This document shows, piece after piece, positions 26,279 through 33,361 of a DNA stretch of 33,361 bases; the stretch's first letter is position 1; the number at the start of each line of letters is the position of its first letter. Origin of the DNA: an uncultured Gammaproteobacteria bacterium (lineage in GTDB: Bacteria; Pseudomonadota; Gammaproteobacteria; Arenicellales; JAANXG01); contig CAMYKW010000071.1 in assembly GCA_947259175.1 (NCBI GenBank), forward strand, positions 1-33,361, read 5' to 3'. Position numbers and translations under genes: made by a program. The notes under the pieces were generated by a model. It was given only the letters and a program-made list of their open reading frames with translations. It made no database searches and was not told where the DNA came from.

Positions 26279-27529
26279 ATGTCAAGCGTAAAACTCACCA
26301 CAGCGTTTGGCTTACTCGGCGGCGTCTTCGGCATTTTGCTGGGCTGCACTGAGCCCGAACCGGACATCCCGCGCCTGAGCTGGTATGTGTTTGCCGAGCC
26401 GTCTGGGGCGTTTGCGCAGGCGGCACAACGTTGCGGGGAAGCGTCGCAAGGCCGCTACCGGATCGAGTTGGTGCCGTTGCCTGCCGACGCCGACCAGCAG
26501 CGTGAGCAGCTAGTGCGCCGCCTGGCGGCGCGCGATGCGGATATCGATATCATCGGGATGGATGTGATCTGGACCGCGGAGTTCGCCGCGGCCGGTTGGG
26601 TGTTGCCATGGCCTAAGGAGAGAGCCGACCAGGTGCGCGCGGGCCGCCTGGCGAGTGCGGTCGACAGCGCCACTTACCGGCAGCGGTTGTGGGCGGCGCC
26701 GTTTACCACCAACACCCAGCTGCTGTGGTATCGCCGCGATCGCGTGGACGCACCGCCCCCGACCTGGGATGAGATGATCGCGCGGGCGGAGGCGCTCGGC
26801 GGGAGCGGCGCCATCCAGGCCCAGGGCGAGCGCTATGAGGGTCTGACGGTGTTTTTCGTCTCGCTGCTCGCCTCGGCCGGCGGCTCGGTGCTGGGACCGG
26901 GCGGGCAGACGGTCTCCCTCGAAGCGGCCCCCACGCGCCGCGCCCTTCAGGTCATGCAGCGTCTTGCCGCGTCGCCGGCCGCCGATCCGTCCCTGGCTAA
27001 CGCGCGCGAAGATCAAGCGCGTCTCGCGTTTGAAACCGGTGATCCCAGCTTCATGATCAACTACACCTATGTCTGGCCCAGCGCCAACGCCAACGCGCCC
27101 GATGTGGCCGAGCACATGGCCTGGGCACGGTGGCCGGCGGTGATCGAGGGACAGCCGAGCCGGGTCACCATCGGCGGCATCAATCTGGGCATTGGTGCGC
27201 ACAGCCGCCATCCCGAGCTGGCGTTTGCCGCCGCGACGTGTCTGGTCGCCGCCGCCAATCAACGCCTGGCGGCCACCTTGGGCGGCCTGCCGCCGACGAC
27301 GACGGCGCTCTACGACGATCCGCAGGTGCGCGAGACGTTTCCTTTTTCCGCGCAGCTGCGGGCAACCTTGCGCGATGCGGTGCAGCGACCCCAAACTCCG
27401 CTGTATGCCGACGTATCCCTGGCCATCAGCCATACCCTGCATCCGATGCGCGACATCGATCCCGAGGCGGACGTGACCCGATTGCGCGCGGCGGTAAAGC
27501 GGGCGTTGCACTCGGAGGGCTTGTTGTGA
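26279..27529 (+). CDS. ABC transporter sugar-binding lipoprotein
   Basis: A 416-residue family 1 solute-binding protein. The lipoprotein signal ends in the lipobox ILLGC near residue 23. The mature part has the usual layout (early DIIGMDVIWTAEFAAAGWV, central PFTTNTQLLWYRRD and PPPTWDEM, late GGINLGIGAHSRHPELA) seen in trehalose/maltose- and alpha-glucoside-binding proteins. I prefer ATG 26279 because CAGGGG sits 6 bases before it; ATG 26273 directly abuts that element. Its stop overlaps the first permease start by four bases. The substrate is inferred to be an oligosaccharide and is not proven. Confidence 0.9.
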   Translation: MSSVKLTTAFGLLGGVFGILLGCTEPEPDIPRLSWYVFAEPSGAFAQAAQRCGEASQGRYRIELVPLPADADQQREQLVRRLAARDADIDIIGMDVIWTAEFAAAGWVLPWPKERADQVRAGRLASAVDSATYRQRLWAAPFTTNTQLLWYRRDRVDAPPPTWDEMIARAEALGGSGAIQAQGERYEGLTVFFVSLLASAGGSVLGPGGQTVSLEAAPTRRALQVMQRLAASPAADPSLANAREDQARLAFETGDPSFMINYTYVWPSANANAPDVAEHMAWARWPAVIEGQPSRVTIGGINLGIGAHSRHPELAFAAATCLVAAANQRLAATLGGLPPTTTALYDDPQVRETFPFSAQLRATLRDAVQRPQTPLYADVSLAISHTLHPMRDIDPEADVTRLRAAVKRALHSEGLL

Positions 27530-28401
27530 GCCGCCGTGGCAGCGCCGAGCGGCGGCTCGGTTTACTTCTGTGTGCGCCGGCGGTCATCGCCATGTTGCTG
27601 GTGACTGCCTACCCGATGCTCTACGCCCTGTGGTTGTCCCTGTTCCGTTACGACCTCCGCTTTCCCGACGAGCGCCTGTTCATCGGGATCGACAACTATC
27701 TCAGCGTGCTCAGCTCCGCGGTCTGGTGGCAGGCGATGTTCAACACCCTGGTCATCACCGTGGGCTCGGTATCCCTGGAGCTGGTGCTGGGCTTCCTGTT
27801 CGCCCTGGTGATGCACCGCACCCTCATCGGCCGGCGCTGGGTGCGCACGTCGTTGCTGGTGCCTTACGGCATCATCACTGTGGTGGCGGCGATGAGCTGG
27901 CGTTTCGCCTTCGATCCGACCACCGGTTTTGTTAATGGCCTGCTGGGTCTGGAGGGGGCCTGGTTGACCGAGCGCTGGTCGGCCTTTTTTGTCATCATCC
28001 AGACCGAGATCTGGAAGACCACGCCGTTTATGGCCTTGTTGCTGTTGGCCGGTCTCACCCTGGTGCCGGAGGATCTGTTGCACGCGGCGCGTGTGGATGG
28101 GGCCAACGCCCGGCAGCGCTTTTTGCGCGTGACCCTGCCGCTGATGCGGCCGGTGATCGGGGTCGCCCTGCTGTTTCGTACCCTGGATGCGTTTCGCATC
28201 TTCGACACCGTGTTTATCCAGACCCGCGGCGCCCAAGGCACCGACACGGTCTCCTTGATCGGTTACAACGCCCTCATCACCCGTCTGAACCTCGGCCTGG
28301 GTTCAGCGGTGTCGGTGCTGATCTTTGTGTGTGTGCTGGCCATCGCCCTGCTCTACATTAAGGGCTTCGGCATCGACCTGACTCGCCGGCGGGAGCAATG
28401 A
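27526..28401 (+). CDS. Sugar ABC transporter permease 1 (MalF-like)
   Basis: A 291-residue inner-membrane permease with about six hydrophobic segments. The EAA loop that docks the ATPase reads [20 protein letters not shown]. The start is the GTG within GTGA overlapping the stop of the binding-protein gene; the open frame continues far upstream inside that gene but without similarity. The hydrophobic start [20 protein letters not shown] is typical for the family. It forms the channel together with the next gene product. Confidence 0.93.
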   Translation: MSRRGSAERRLGLLLCAPAVIAMLLVTAYPMLYALWLSLFRYDLRFPDERLFIGIDNYLSVLSSAVWWQAMFNTLVITVGSVSLELVLGFLFALVMHRTLIGRRWVRTSLLVPYGIITVVAAMSWRFAFDPTTGFVNGLLGLEGAWLTERWSAFFVIIQTEIWKTTPFMALLLLAGLTLVPEDLLHAARVDGANARQRFLRVTLPLMRPVIGVALLFRTLDAFRIFDTVFIQTRGAQGTDTVSLIGYNALITRLNLGLGSAVSVLIFVCVLAIALLYIKGFGIDLTRRREQ

Positions 28402-29243
28402 TGGCAGGCGGCGCTGACCATGGCAGGACGGAACGATGGGTCTGGGGCGCAGGCAGCGTGGTAGTGATCGTTTACGCCTTGATCCCGGTGGCCTGGATCC
28501 TGTCTTTGTCGCTAAAGCGCAGTGCCGATCTGGGCGACAATCGCTTCTTTCCGCAACTCGTCAGCCTGGAGCACTATGCGGCGGTGTTTCAGGATCCTCA
28601 GTTCTCGGCCGCTTTGTGGAACTCAATAGGCATTGCCGGCATCTCTACCCTGGCTGCCGTGCTGCTGGGTATGCTCGCGGCCTATGCCATTGTGCGTCTG
28701 GAATTTCCCGGACGGCGTCTGATCCTAGCCGCCGCACTGTCCATCGCCATGTTTCCCCCGGTCTCCATTATCGGGCCGCTATTCAATATATGGCGCACCG
28801 TGGGTCTATACGACACCTGGGCGGGACTGATCCTCCCGTACATCACCTTCACCCTGCCCCTGGCCATCTGGATACTGTCAGCCTTCTTTCGCGAAATCCC
28901 GTGGGACCTGGACAAGGCGGCCCGGGTCGACGGTGCCACACCCCTTAAAGCCTTCGTCTTCGTCATCGCGCCGCTGGCGGCCCCGGCGGTGTTCACCGCC
29001 GCCATCCTGGTGTTTATGTTCGCCTGGAATGATTTCTTGTTCGCCATCTCGTTGACCTCCACCAACGACGCCCGTACGGTGCCGGCGGCGATCGCCTTTT
29101 TCACCGGCAGTTCCCGTTTCCAGCAACCCACCGGTGCCATCGCCGCCGCCTCGGTGGTGGTGACCTTGCCCATTATCATCATGGTGCTCATATTCCAGCG
29201 GCGCATCGTTGCCGGACTTACGGCGGGGGCGGTGAAGGGATGA
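28398..29243 (+). CDS. Sugar ABC transporter permease 2 (MalG-like)
   Basis: A 281-residue permease with six hydrophobic segments; the EAA loop is [20 protein letters not shown]. The start ATG overlaps the previous stop (ATGA); a second ATG is adjacent. It ends overlapping the ATPase gene in the same way, so the whole operon is translationally chained. Confidence 0.94.
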   Translation: MMAGGADHGRTERWVWGAGSVVVIVYALIPVAWILSLSLKRSADLGDNRFFPQLVSLEHYAAVFQDPQFSAALWNSIGIAGISTLAAVLLGMLAAYAIVRLEFPGRRLILAAALSIAMFPPVSIIGPLFNIWRTVGLYDTWAGLILPYITFTLPLAIWILSAFFREIPWDLDKAARVDGATPLKAFVFVIAPLAAPAVFTAAILVFMFAWNDFLFAISLTSTNDARTVPAAIAFFTGSSRFQQPTGAIAAASVVVTLPIIIMVLIFQRRIVAGLTAGAVKG

Positions 29244-30406
29244 GCGAGATCGAACTCAGGAATGTGAGCAAGCGCTTTACCGGCGCCACCGCGGTGAAGC
29301 GGGCGAATTTCACCATTCGCGACGGCGAATTCTTTATCCTGGTCGGGCCCTCCGGATGCGGCAAGTCCACCCTGTTGAATATGATCGTGGGACTGGAGGA
29401 CGTCAGCGAGGGGGAGATCCGCATCGACGGGCAGCGGGTCAACGAGCTGGATCCGAAGGACCGCAACATGGCCATGGTTTTCCAGAGCTACGCCCTCTAT
29501 CCGCATATGAGCGTGCGCGACAACATCGCCTTCCCGCTCAAGCTGGCCAAGCTGTCCAAACCGGAGATCGACCGGCGTGTGGCGCGCGCCGCCCAGATCC
29601 TCGAGTTGGACGCGTATCTCGATCGCAAACCGCGTGCGCTGTCCGGCGGCCAGCGGCAGCGGGTGGCGATGGGCCGCGCCATCGTGCGCGAACCCAGCGC
29701 CTTCCTGCTGGACGAGCCGTTATCGAATCTTGACGCCAAGCTGCGGGTGCAAATGCGCACCGAGATCGCCCGGCTTCACAACCGGCTTGGGACCACTACC
29801 GTGTACGTCACCCACGACCAAACCGAGGCGATGACCTTGGGCGACCGCATCGCGGTGCTGCGTAAAGGGGAGGTGCTGCAGATCGGCACGCCGCGCGCGC
29901 TCTACGAGCGGCCCCGCAACCTGTTCGTCGCCGGCTTTATCGGTTCGCCCGCGATGAACTTTCTCCCGGCGCGCCGGGCTGAGGGGCGGCTCGAATTGCC
30001 GCCCGGGGCCCTCGAGATTCCGGCGCACAACGCCAAACAGTGGGGGACCGCGCAAGGTCCGCTGATCGCGGGCTTTCGCCCGGAGCATCTGCGCGTCATC
30101 GGCGAGCGGGACGTGTCGGGATTGTGCTTTGCGGCCCGGGCCGAAGTTGTGGAGTGGCTGGGCGCCGATCTGTTCGTCTATTTCGATGTGGCGCTCAAAG
30201 GGTTCGGTGAGATGGGCCTGCCCGATGATCTGGATATCCAGCGCGGCGACACCGCGCGTCATACGCTGGTGGCGCGCATCGATCCGGCCCATGCGGTGAA
30301 CGAGGGAGACAGCGTGCGCGTGGGTCTCGACTGGCGGGACGTGCAGGTGTTCGACGCCGCCAGCGGCGAGAATCTAACTTTATCCAATGCGGTCAATGAG
30401 CATTGA
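29240..30406 (+). CDS. Sugar ABC transporter ATP-binding protein (MalK/UgpC-like)
   Basis: A 388-residue ATPase. Walker A is GPSGCGKST, the signature is LSGGQRQR, Walker B is [14 protein letters not shown] and the switch histidine is in [12 protein letters not shown]-terminal OB/TOBE regulatory domain of about 150 residues begins after FIGSPAMNF, as in MalK and UgpC. It is the last gene of the four-gene importer. No hydrolase or regulator gene is attached, and no terminator hairpin is obvious directly after it. Confidence 0.95.
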   Translation: MSEIELRNVSKRFTGATAVKRANFTIRDGEFFILVGPSGCGKSTLLNMIVGLEDVSEGEIRIDGQRVNELDPKDRNMAMVFQSYALYPHMSVRDNIAFPLKLAKLSKPEIDRRVARAAQILELDAYLDRKPRALSGGQRQRVAMGRAIVREPSAFLLDEPLSNLDAKLRVQMRTEIARLHNRLGTTTVYVTHDQTEAMTLGDRIAVLRKGEVLQIGTPRALYERPRNLFVAGFIGSPAMNFLPARRAEGRLELPPGALEIPAHNAKQWGTAQGPLIAGFRPEHLRVIGERDVSGLCFAARAEVVEWLGADLFVYFDVALKGFGEMGLPDDLDIQRGDTARHTLVARIDPAHAVNEGDSVRVGLDWRDVQVFDAASGENLTLSNAVNEH

Positions 30407-30803
30407 CCACAACGCCGGCGATACTTATGTGCGCGCAGTTCGGGGGACAGTTTACTTAATTCGATGTGTACTTAGGGTTGGGGCTGCGTTGATAGAGGTC
30501 GGGCGGATATCCACAAATAAGTAAACTGTCCCCGGAATTGCGGAATTGCCATAACCTGTGGGTATCTGGAAACACCTCGTTGGATTTCGTATCCTCTGTC
30601 GTTAATTGATGTGATCTGCTTTTTTGCACCCAGCGTGTTTGGGTGGCATGGTGCGGGTATTGAAAAACACTGTCCCGCGCAATACTTGGGATCGGACACA
30701 TTCTTTGTCGTCTTTAGAGGAAGATCAGTATCGCTATGTGGTCCTCGGGATTTGTACGTGTCGGCTATCCAATACAGCCTTGTTCTGACCCATGGGAAAA
30801 ATC
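30407..30803. other. 397-bp gap with a palindromic repeat
   Basis: Contains the palindrome at 30443-30533 and a tandem CGGAATTG doublet after it. The rest, up to the GMP reductase start, must contain that gene's promoter; I see no riboswitch-like structure or gene. Confidence 0.5.
30443..30533. repeat. Palindromic repeat, GGGGACAGTTTACTTA type
   Basis: Perfect 16-bp arms (30443-30458 and 30518-30533) around a 59-base centre. GGGGACA...TGTCCCC ends are a widespread type linked to REP-associated Y1 transposases. A truncated relative of its left end (30 of 37 positions identical) lies at 26184-26220, in the same orientation, on the other side of the ABC operon. Confidence 0.85.
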
Positions 30804-31823
30804 ATGAACCGCGCAATTACATTTGACGACGTCCTGCTGGTTCCCGCATACAATCACTGGGAGTCGCGGCGAGGGGTGGATGTTTCAGTGGTTGACCGCA
30901 TCGGGAAGCTCAGTCTGGATCTGCCATTGATGAGTTCAAACATGGATACCATCACTGAAGTCGCTATGGCCGACTTTATGGGAGAAAAGGGGGGCATCGG
31001 AGTGATGCACCGCTTCATGCCTGTCGAGGAAAATGTGACGATGTGGAAGGCCTGTAAGCATCGGACTTTCGTGTCTATCGGTTGCTCGGAAAAGGACCTG
31101 GAGCGCACCGAGGCGTTACGCGATGCTGGGGCCTCGCTTTTCTGTGTCGATGTGGCTCATGCCCATGCCAAGTACGTGGGGCGCACGCTCAAGAAAGTGC
31201 GCGACATGTTGGGGCGGGACACCTGCCTTATGGCAGGCAATGTCGCGACCTACGCCGGTGCCGATTACCTGGCCTCCTGCAGTGCCGACATCATCAAAGT
31301 GGGAGTTGGAGCCGGGTCGGTCTGTACAACGAGAATCAAGACCGGTTTCGGTGTCCCCAGCCTTACGGCCATCCGTGAATGCGCCAAACTGGATCGTTCA
31401 ATCGTTGCCGACGGCGGTATGCGCAGCCCGGGTGACCTGGTGAAGGCGCTGGCCTTTGGCGCCGATTTCCTGATGGTTGGCAGCCTGCTGGCCGGAAGCC
31501 GACCGACTCCAGGTGTGGTCCAGTGCCGTAGGGATGACGCGGGAAACGAGGAGAAGTTCAAGGTCTATCGCGGTATGGCCAGCAGCGAAGTTCAGGACGA
31601 TTTCCACAGCGGTATGGCCGGTTGGAGGACAGCCGAGGGTGTTTCGATCGAGGTCCCCTACAGAGAAGATGAGGAATCGATCATCGCCGACATTATCGGC
31701 GGGCTGCGCAGTGGACTCACGTACGGTGGGGCCAGTACTATCAAGGAGCTGCAGCGCAAGCTGGATTATGTGGTGATAACCCCGGCTGGCCGCACCGAGA
31801 GTCTGGCTCACCGCGCCCTGTAG
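30804..31823 (+). CDS. guaC: GMP reductase / IMP dehydrogenase-family protein
   Basis: A 339-residue TIM-barrel enzyme without CBS domains. The substrate loop GVGAGSVCTTRIKTGFGVP carries the catalytic cysteine, preceded by MSSNMDT and the NAD(P)-site DVAHAHAKYV; ADGGMRSPGDLVKALAFGAD binds phosphate. The absence of CBS domains and the TAEGVSIEVPYR segment favour GMP reductase (GMP to IMP with NADPH), while YRGMAS resembles IMP dehydrogenase. I chose ATG 30804, preceded by GGGAAAAATC, over ATG 30792, which has no ribosome binding site. Purine salvage role is inferred. Confidence 0.82.
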   Translation: MNRAITFDDVLLVPAYNHWESRRGVDVSVVDRIGKLSLDLPLMSSNMDTITEVAMADFMGEKGGIGVMHRFMPVEENVTMWKACKHRTFVSIGCSEKDLERTEALRDAGASLFCVDVAHAHAKYVGRTLKKVRDMLGRDTCLMAGNVATYAGADYLASCSADIIKVGVGAGSVCTTRIKTGFGVPSLTAIRECAKLDRSIVADGGMRSPGDLVKALAFGADFLMVGSLLAGSRPTPGVVQCRRDDAGNEEKFKVYRGMASSEVQDDFHSGMAGWRTAEGVSIEVPYREDEESIIADIIGGLRSGLTYGGASTIKELQRKLDYVVITPAGRTESLAHRAL

Positions 31824-32097
31824 TAACCGCTTGCAGATAGACTTCCGCAATGTTTTCAGATGGGTTGCTTTCCGGAGTTGAACTCCTTGGTTGCAGACAT
31901 CTTGGCTAGCTGCCAGAGTAAAAATGCTGGTCTGGTGAACCTCACCCACTGTCACGGCGTGTTTTTCCCCATCGTGTTTTTGATCCGAGTTATTGTGGAT
32001 TAATAGTTGTAATTGAATGACCGCTTACAGAATGTTAACAACGCCTATTGGCAAGCCTCTCAGTCAATCTAATCGTTCGGCAAGACGCGACCCGACT

Positions 32098-32130
32098 CGG
32101 TCATTCGTGCCCAAGACTCCCGAATGACCG
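32098..32130. promoter_or_regulatory. Inverted repeat, candidate enhancer-binding site
   Basis: Perfect 10-bp arms CGGTCATTCG and CGAATGACCG separated by 13 bases. It lies about 240 bp upstream of the sigma-54 promoter, the usual distance for an enhancer-binding protein such as a PrsR-like activator. It has no T-run. Function is inference. Confidence 0.5.
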
Positions 32131-32367
32131 GTCTATATTACTTCCCGGACCAGCGACGACCATGGGGCGGTGCGCGACTGAGATGCATGTCTGTATGGTC
32201 GTTGGGTAATTAGCTTTGTTCTATCGACCGATCCGATCCGCTGGGTAATAGCCTGAGTCGGACGCGGCTTCGGTCGCCCCTTTTTCTGTCGGTCTTCTTT
32301 ACGATTTAGAAACCGAGAGCTTTCCTGTGTTTTTTTAACCAATTGTATTCCCTTGTGAAAGTAATTT

Positions 32368-32383
32368 TGGCGCAGAACTTGCT
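32368..32383 (+). promoter_or_regulatory. Sigma-54 (RpoN) promoter
   Basis: TGGCGCAGAACTTGCT fits the consensus TGGCACG-N4-TTGCW with the invariant GG and GC at correct spacing. It is 74 bp before the leader ORF and 209 bp before the PEP-CTERM start. PEP-CTERM genes are known in several bacteria to be under RpoN with the PrsK/PrsR two-component system, which makes this match credible. Confidence 0.72.
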
Positions 32384-32456
32384 TTCTAAGATGTATTGAG
32401 GACGGCAACGGTGGGTGCGACCGATTCCTTTAACCTACTTAAAGAGGTGAAGGAGG

Positions 32457-32540
32457 ATGAACATAATCCATAAACAGCTAGCAACAAGCCTTGTCTTGGC
32501 TTTGGAACCCCTAGCGGCCTATGCGATACCCATCACATGA
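32457..32540 (+). CDS. Short leader ORF with signal-peptide character
   Basis: A 27-codon frame preceded by AGGTGAAGGAGG, the strongest ribosome binding site in the window. The peptide has a basic start and the hydrophobic ATSLVLALEPLAAYA ending in a signal-peptidase-like AYA, then only four more residues before TGA. The stop abuts an ATG (32541) in the frame of the PEP-CTERM gene. It could be the remnant of a secreted-protein gene truncated after its signal, or a translated leader. It is too short to be assigned. Confidence 0.45.
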   Translation: MNIIHKQLATSLVLALEPLAAYAIPIT

Positions 32541-32591
32541 ATGATCAGTGACTTAGTATTAGATTACCTTGCAGAATTAGGAGGCGATAAA

Positions 32592-33215
32592 ATGATATCC
32601 CCCAACACCAGGCAATTCTTTCGTTCGTTGTTGATTTCCGGAATTTGTTTCGGGGTGTTGACAGGCTGGAATACTCAGTCCCAAGCATCGTTAATCCATG
32701 ACATCTTTGGCTGCGAGTTCGATTCAAACGCTAATCCATTTAATTGTACAGATCCTCTCGGCACCATCGAGTTTCCAACGGAGTCGGGTTCCACGACGGG
32801 GCCGGATAGCATTATCCTGGATTACACCCTGGTTGGAACAACGTTTGACGAAAACGATATTCAAAATGCTACCTGGTCGATTGATTCCAACAGCTGGATA
32901 CTGACCGAATTAGACATGAGGATTGATACCAATCCGGACTGTTTAAGCGGTACTATCGGCGCGTGTAATTATGCCGCTGTGGACTTTAGGCTGCCATCGA
33001 CAACTGGTTTTCCTGCGGGGATAGCTAATGCTGATCCGTCCGGCGGTGGTTGCAGTATAGACTCGAGCACAGGACAATTAGTATGTGCTTCATCAATTAG
33101 TCTCGGCGCTAATGTTTTTGTTGCGCAGCATGTTCCAGAACCCGCCACCATCGCCGTCCTGGGCGTGGGTCTTGCAGGTCTAGGCTTCGCAAGGCGGCGC
33201 AAGAACAGCGCTTAA
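32592..33215 (+). CDS. PEP-CTERM sorting domain protein
   Basis: A 207-residue secreted protein. A signal peptide (hydrophobic LLISGICFGVLTG, cleavage near SQA-S) is followed by an acidic, Ser/Thr/Asn-rich region without recognised domain, with cysteines scattered (GCEFD, NCTD, DCLSG, ACNY, GGCS, LVCAS). The C-terminus is the classic tripartite signal VPEPATIAVLGVGLAGLGF plus ARRRKNSA, recognised by exosortase (EpsH/XrtA type) for surface display. AGGAGG seven bases before ATG 32592 decides the start; the frame extends to 32541. No exosortase is nearby. Related proteins are linked to exopolysaccharide and floc formation. Confidence 0.92.
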   Translation: MISPNTRQFFRSLLISGICFGVLTGWNTQSQASLIHDIFGCEFDSNANPFNCTDPLGTIEFPTESGSTTGPDSIILDYTLVGTTFDENDIQNATWSIDSNSWILTELDMRIDTNPDCLSGTIGACNYAAVDFRLPSTTGFPAGIANADPSGGGCSIDSSTGQLVCASSISLGANVFVAQHVPEPATIAVLGVGLAGLGFARRRKNSA

Positions 33216-33244
33216 AATAATAAAATCAATTATGCTGTAACAGG

Positions 33245-33264
33245 CCCCGCTTCGGCGGGGTTTT
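33245..33264 (+). terminator. Intrinsic terminator of the PEP-CTERM gene
   Basis: CCCCGC-TTCG-GCGGGG followed by TTTT, 29 bp after the stop codon. A textbook stem, stable tetraloop and U-run. Confidence 0.92.
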
Positions 33265-33267
33265 GTT

Positions 33268-33361
33268 GTGCGCCCAGCATGGGCGCGATCTTGGAGGTGA
33301 AAGTCCTCCCGCGAGCTGACCACAGCGAGCGAAGTGAATCGCAACTGCGTGAGGGTGACCG
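33268..33361 (+). mobile_element. Group II intron 5' end (runs off the window)
   Basis: The sequence begins GTGCGCCC, matching the 5' GUGYG start of group II introns. It then forms the stem GCGCCC/GGGCGC and the stem GGAGG-TGAAAG-TCCTCC, followed by GAGCTGACC and GCGAGCGAAGTGAATCGC, an arrangement typical of domain I of bacterial group II introns. It starts three bases after the terminator T-run, the usual insertion site for class C introns. The open reading frame and 3' end are outside the window, so class and completeness are unknown. Confidence 0.75.

Larger units (their letters stand above)
31824..32456. other. 633-bp regulatory gap upstream of the PEP-CTERM gene
   Basis: No supported gene: the 91-codon minus-strand frame at 32133-32408 lacks similarity and a ribosome binding site. 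The gap holds a 10-bp dyad at 32098-32130 and a sigma-54 promoter at 32368-32383. Confidence 0.6.

Noticed and set aside
32133-32408. 91-codon minus-strand open frame
   Set aside because: It overlaps the sigma-54 promoter, lacks a ribosome binding site and has no recognisable domain.

Overview
The window looks like a chromosomal segment of a GC-rich gammaproteobacterium, probably an uncultured or environmental lineage. The main evidence is the macromolecular synthesis operon rpsU-yqeY-dnaG-rpoD with a CAT-anticodon tRNA behind it, next to the typical neighbours tsaD, plsY, folB, folK, uppP and cca. A PEP-CTERM protein at the right end suggests a Gram-negative with an exosortase system, but no exosortase lies in the window. 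Genus cannot be decided from the sequence.

Layout. (1) 121-12961 is compact housekeeping sequence: an outer-membrane aminopeptidase-like lipoprotein, cca, uppP and a MidA-type methyltransferase (overlapping by ATGA), a pteridine reductase, folB-folK (overlapping by one base), plsY, tsaD, the rpsU operon and tRNA-Ile2. Convergent gene pairs are separated by strong hairpins. (2) 12962-22914 is an accessory island. It holds a decayed DDE transposase, a DUF3604 gene and a 5'-truncated DUF3604 paralogue separated by DUF433 antitoxin-like genes and a DUF5615 PIN-like toxin, a Tat-type NADP/F420-reductase-like gene, and an IS91-family transposase paired with a tyrosine recombinase. Three perfect tandem duplications (32, 67 and 20 bp) lie here; two of them knock genes out of frame. 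(3) 22915-26272 has a small cytochrome c, a class II fructose-1,6-bisphosphatase (glpX) and a HIT protein. Between glpX and the HIT gene is a graveyard in which a reverse-transcriptase remnant runs directly into a DDE-transposase remnant. Several palindromic repeats follow. (4) 26279-30406 is a tightly overlapping four-gene sugar-type ABC importer operon (binding lipoprotein, two permeases, MalK-like ATPase), with related copies of one palindromic repeat on both sides. (5) 30804-31823 is a GMP reductase/IMPDH-family gene. (6) 31824-33361 contains a PEP-CTERM gene with a good sigma-54 promoter match, an upstream inverted repeat, a short signal-peptide-like leader ORF and an intrinsic terminator. 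Three bases after the terminator T-run a group II intron appears to start and runs off the window.

How the genes work together: folB, folK and the pteridine reductase belong to folate/pterin synthesis; plsY starts phospholipid synthesis; uppP recycles the cell-wall lipid carrier; cca, tsaD and the lysidine-type tRNA serve translation; rpsU, dnaG and rpoD couple translation, replication and transcription initiation. No CRISPR array, rRNA or complete novel defence system was seen. The most original signals are the tandem-duplication frameshifts, the sigma-54/leader architecture of the PEP-CTERM gene, the terminator-adjacent group II intron and the RT-transposase remnant.
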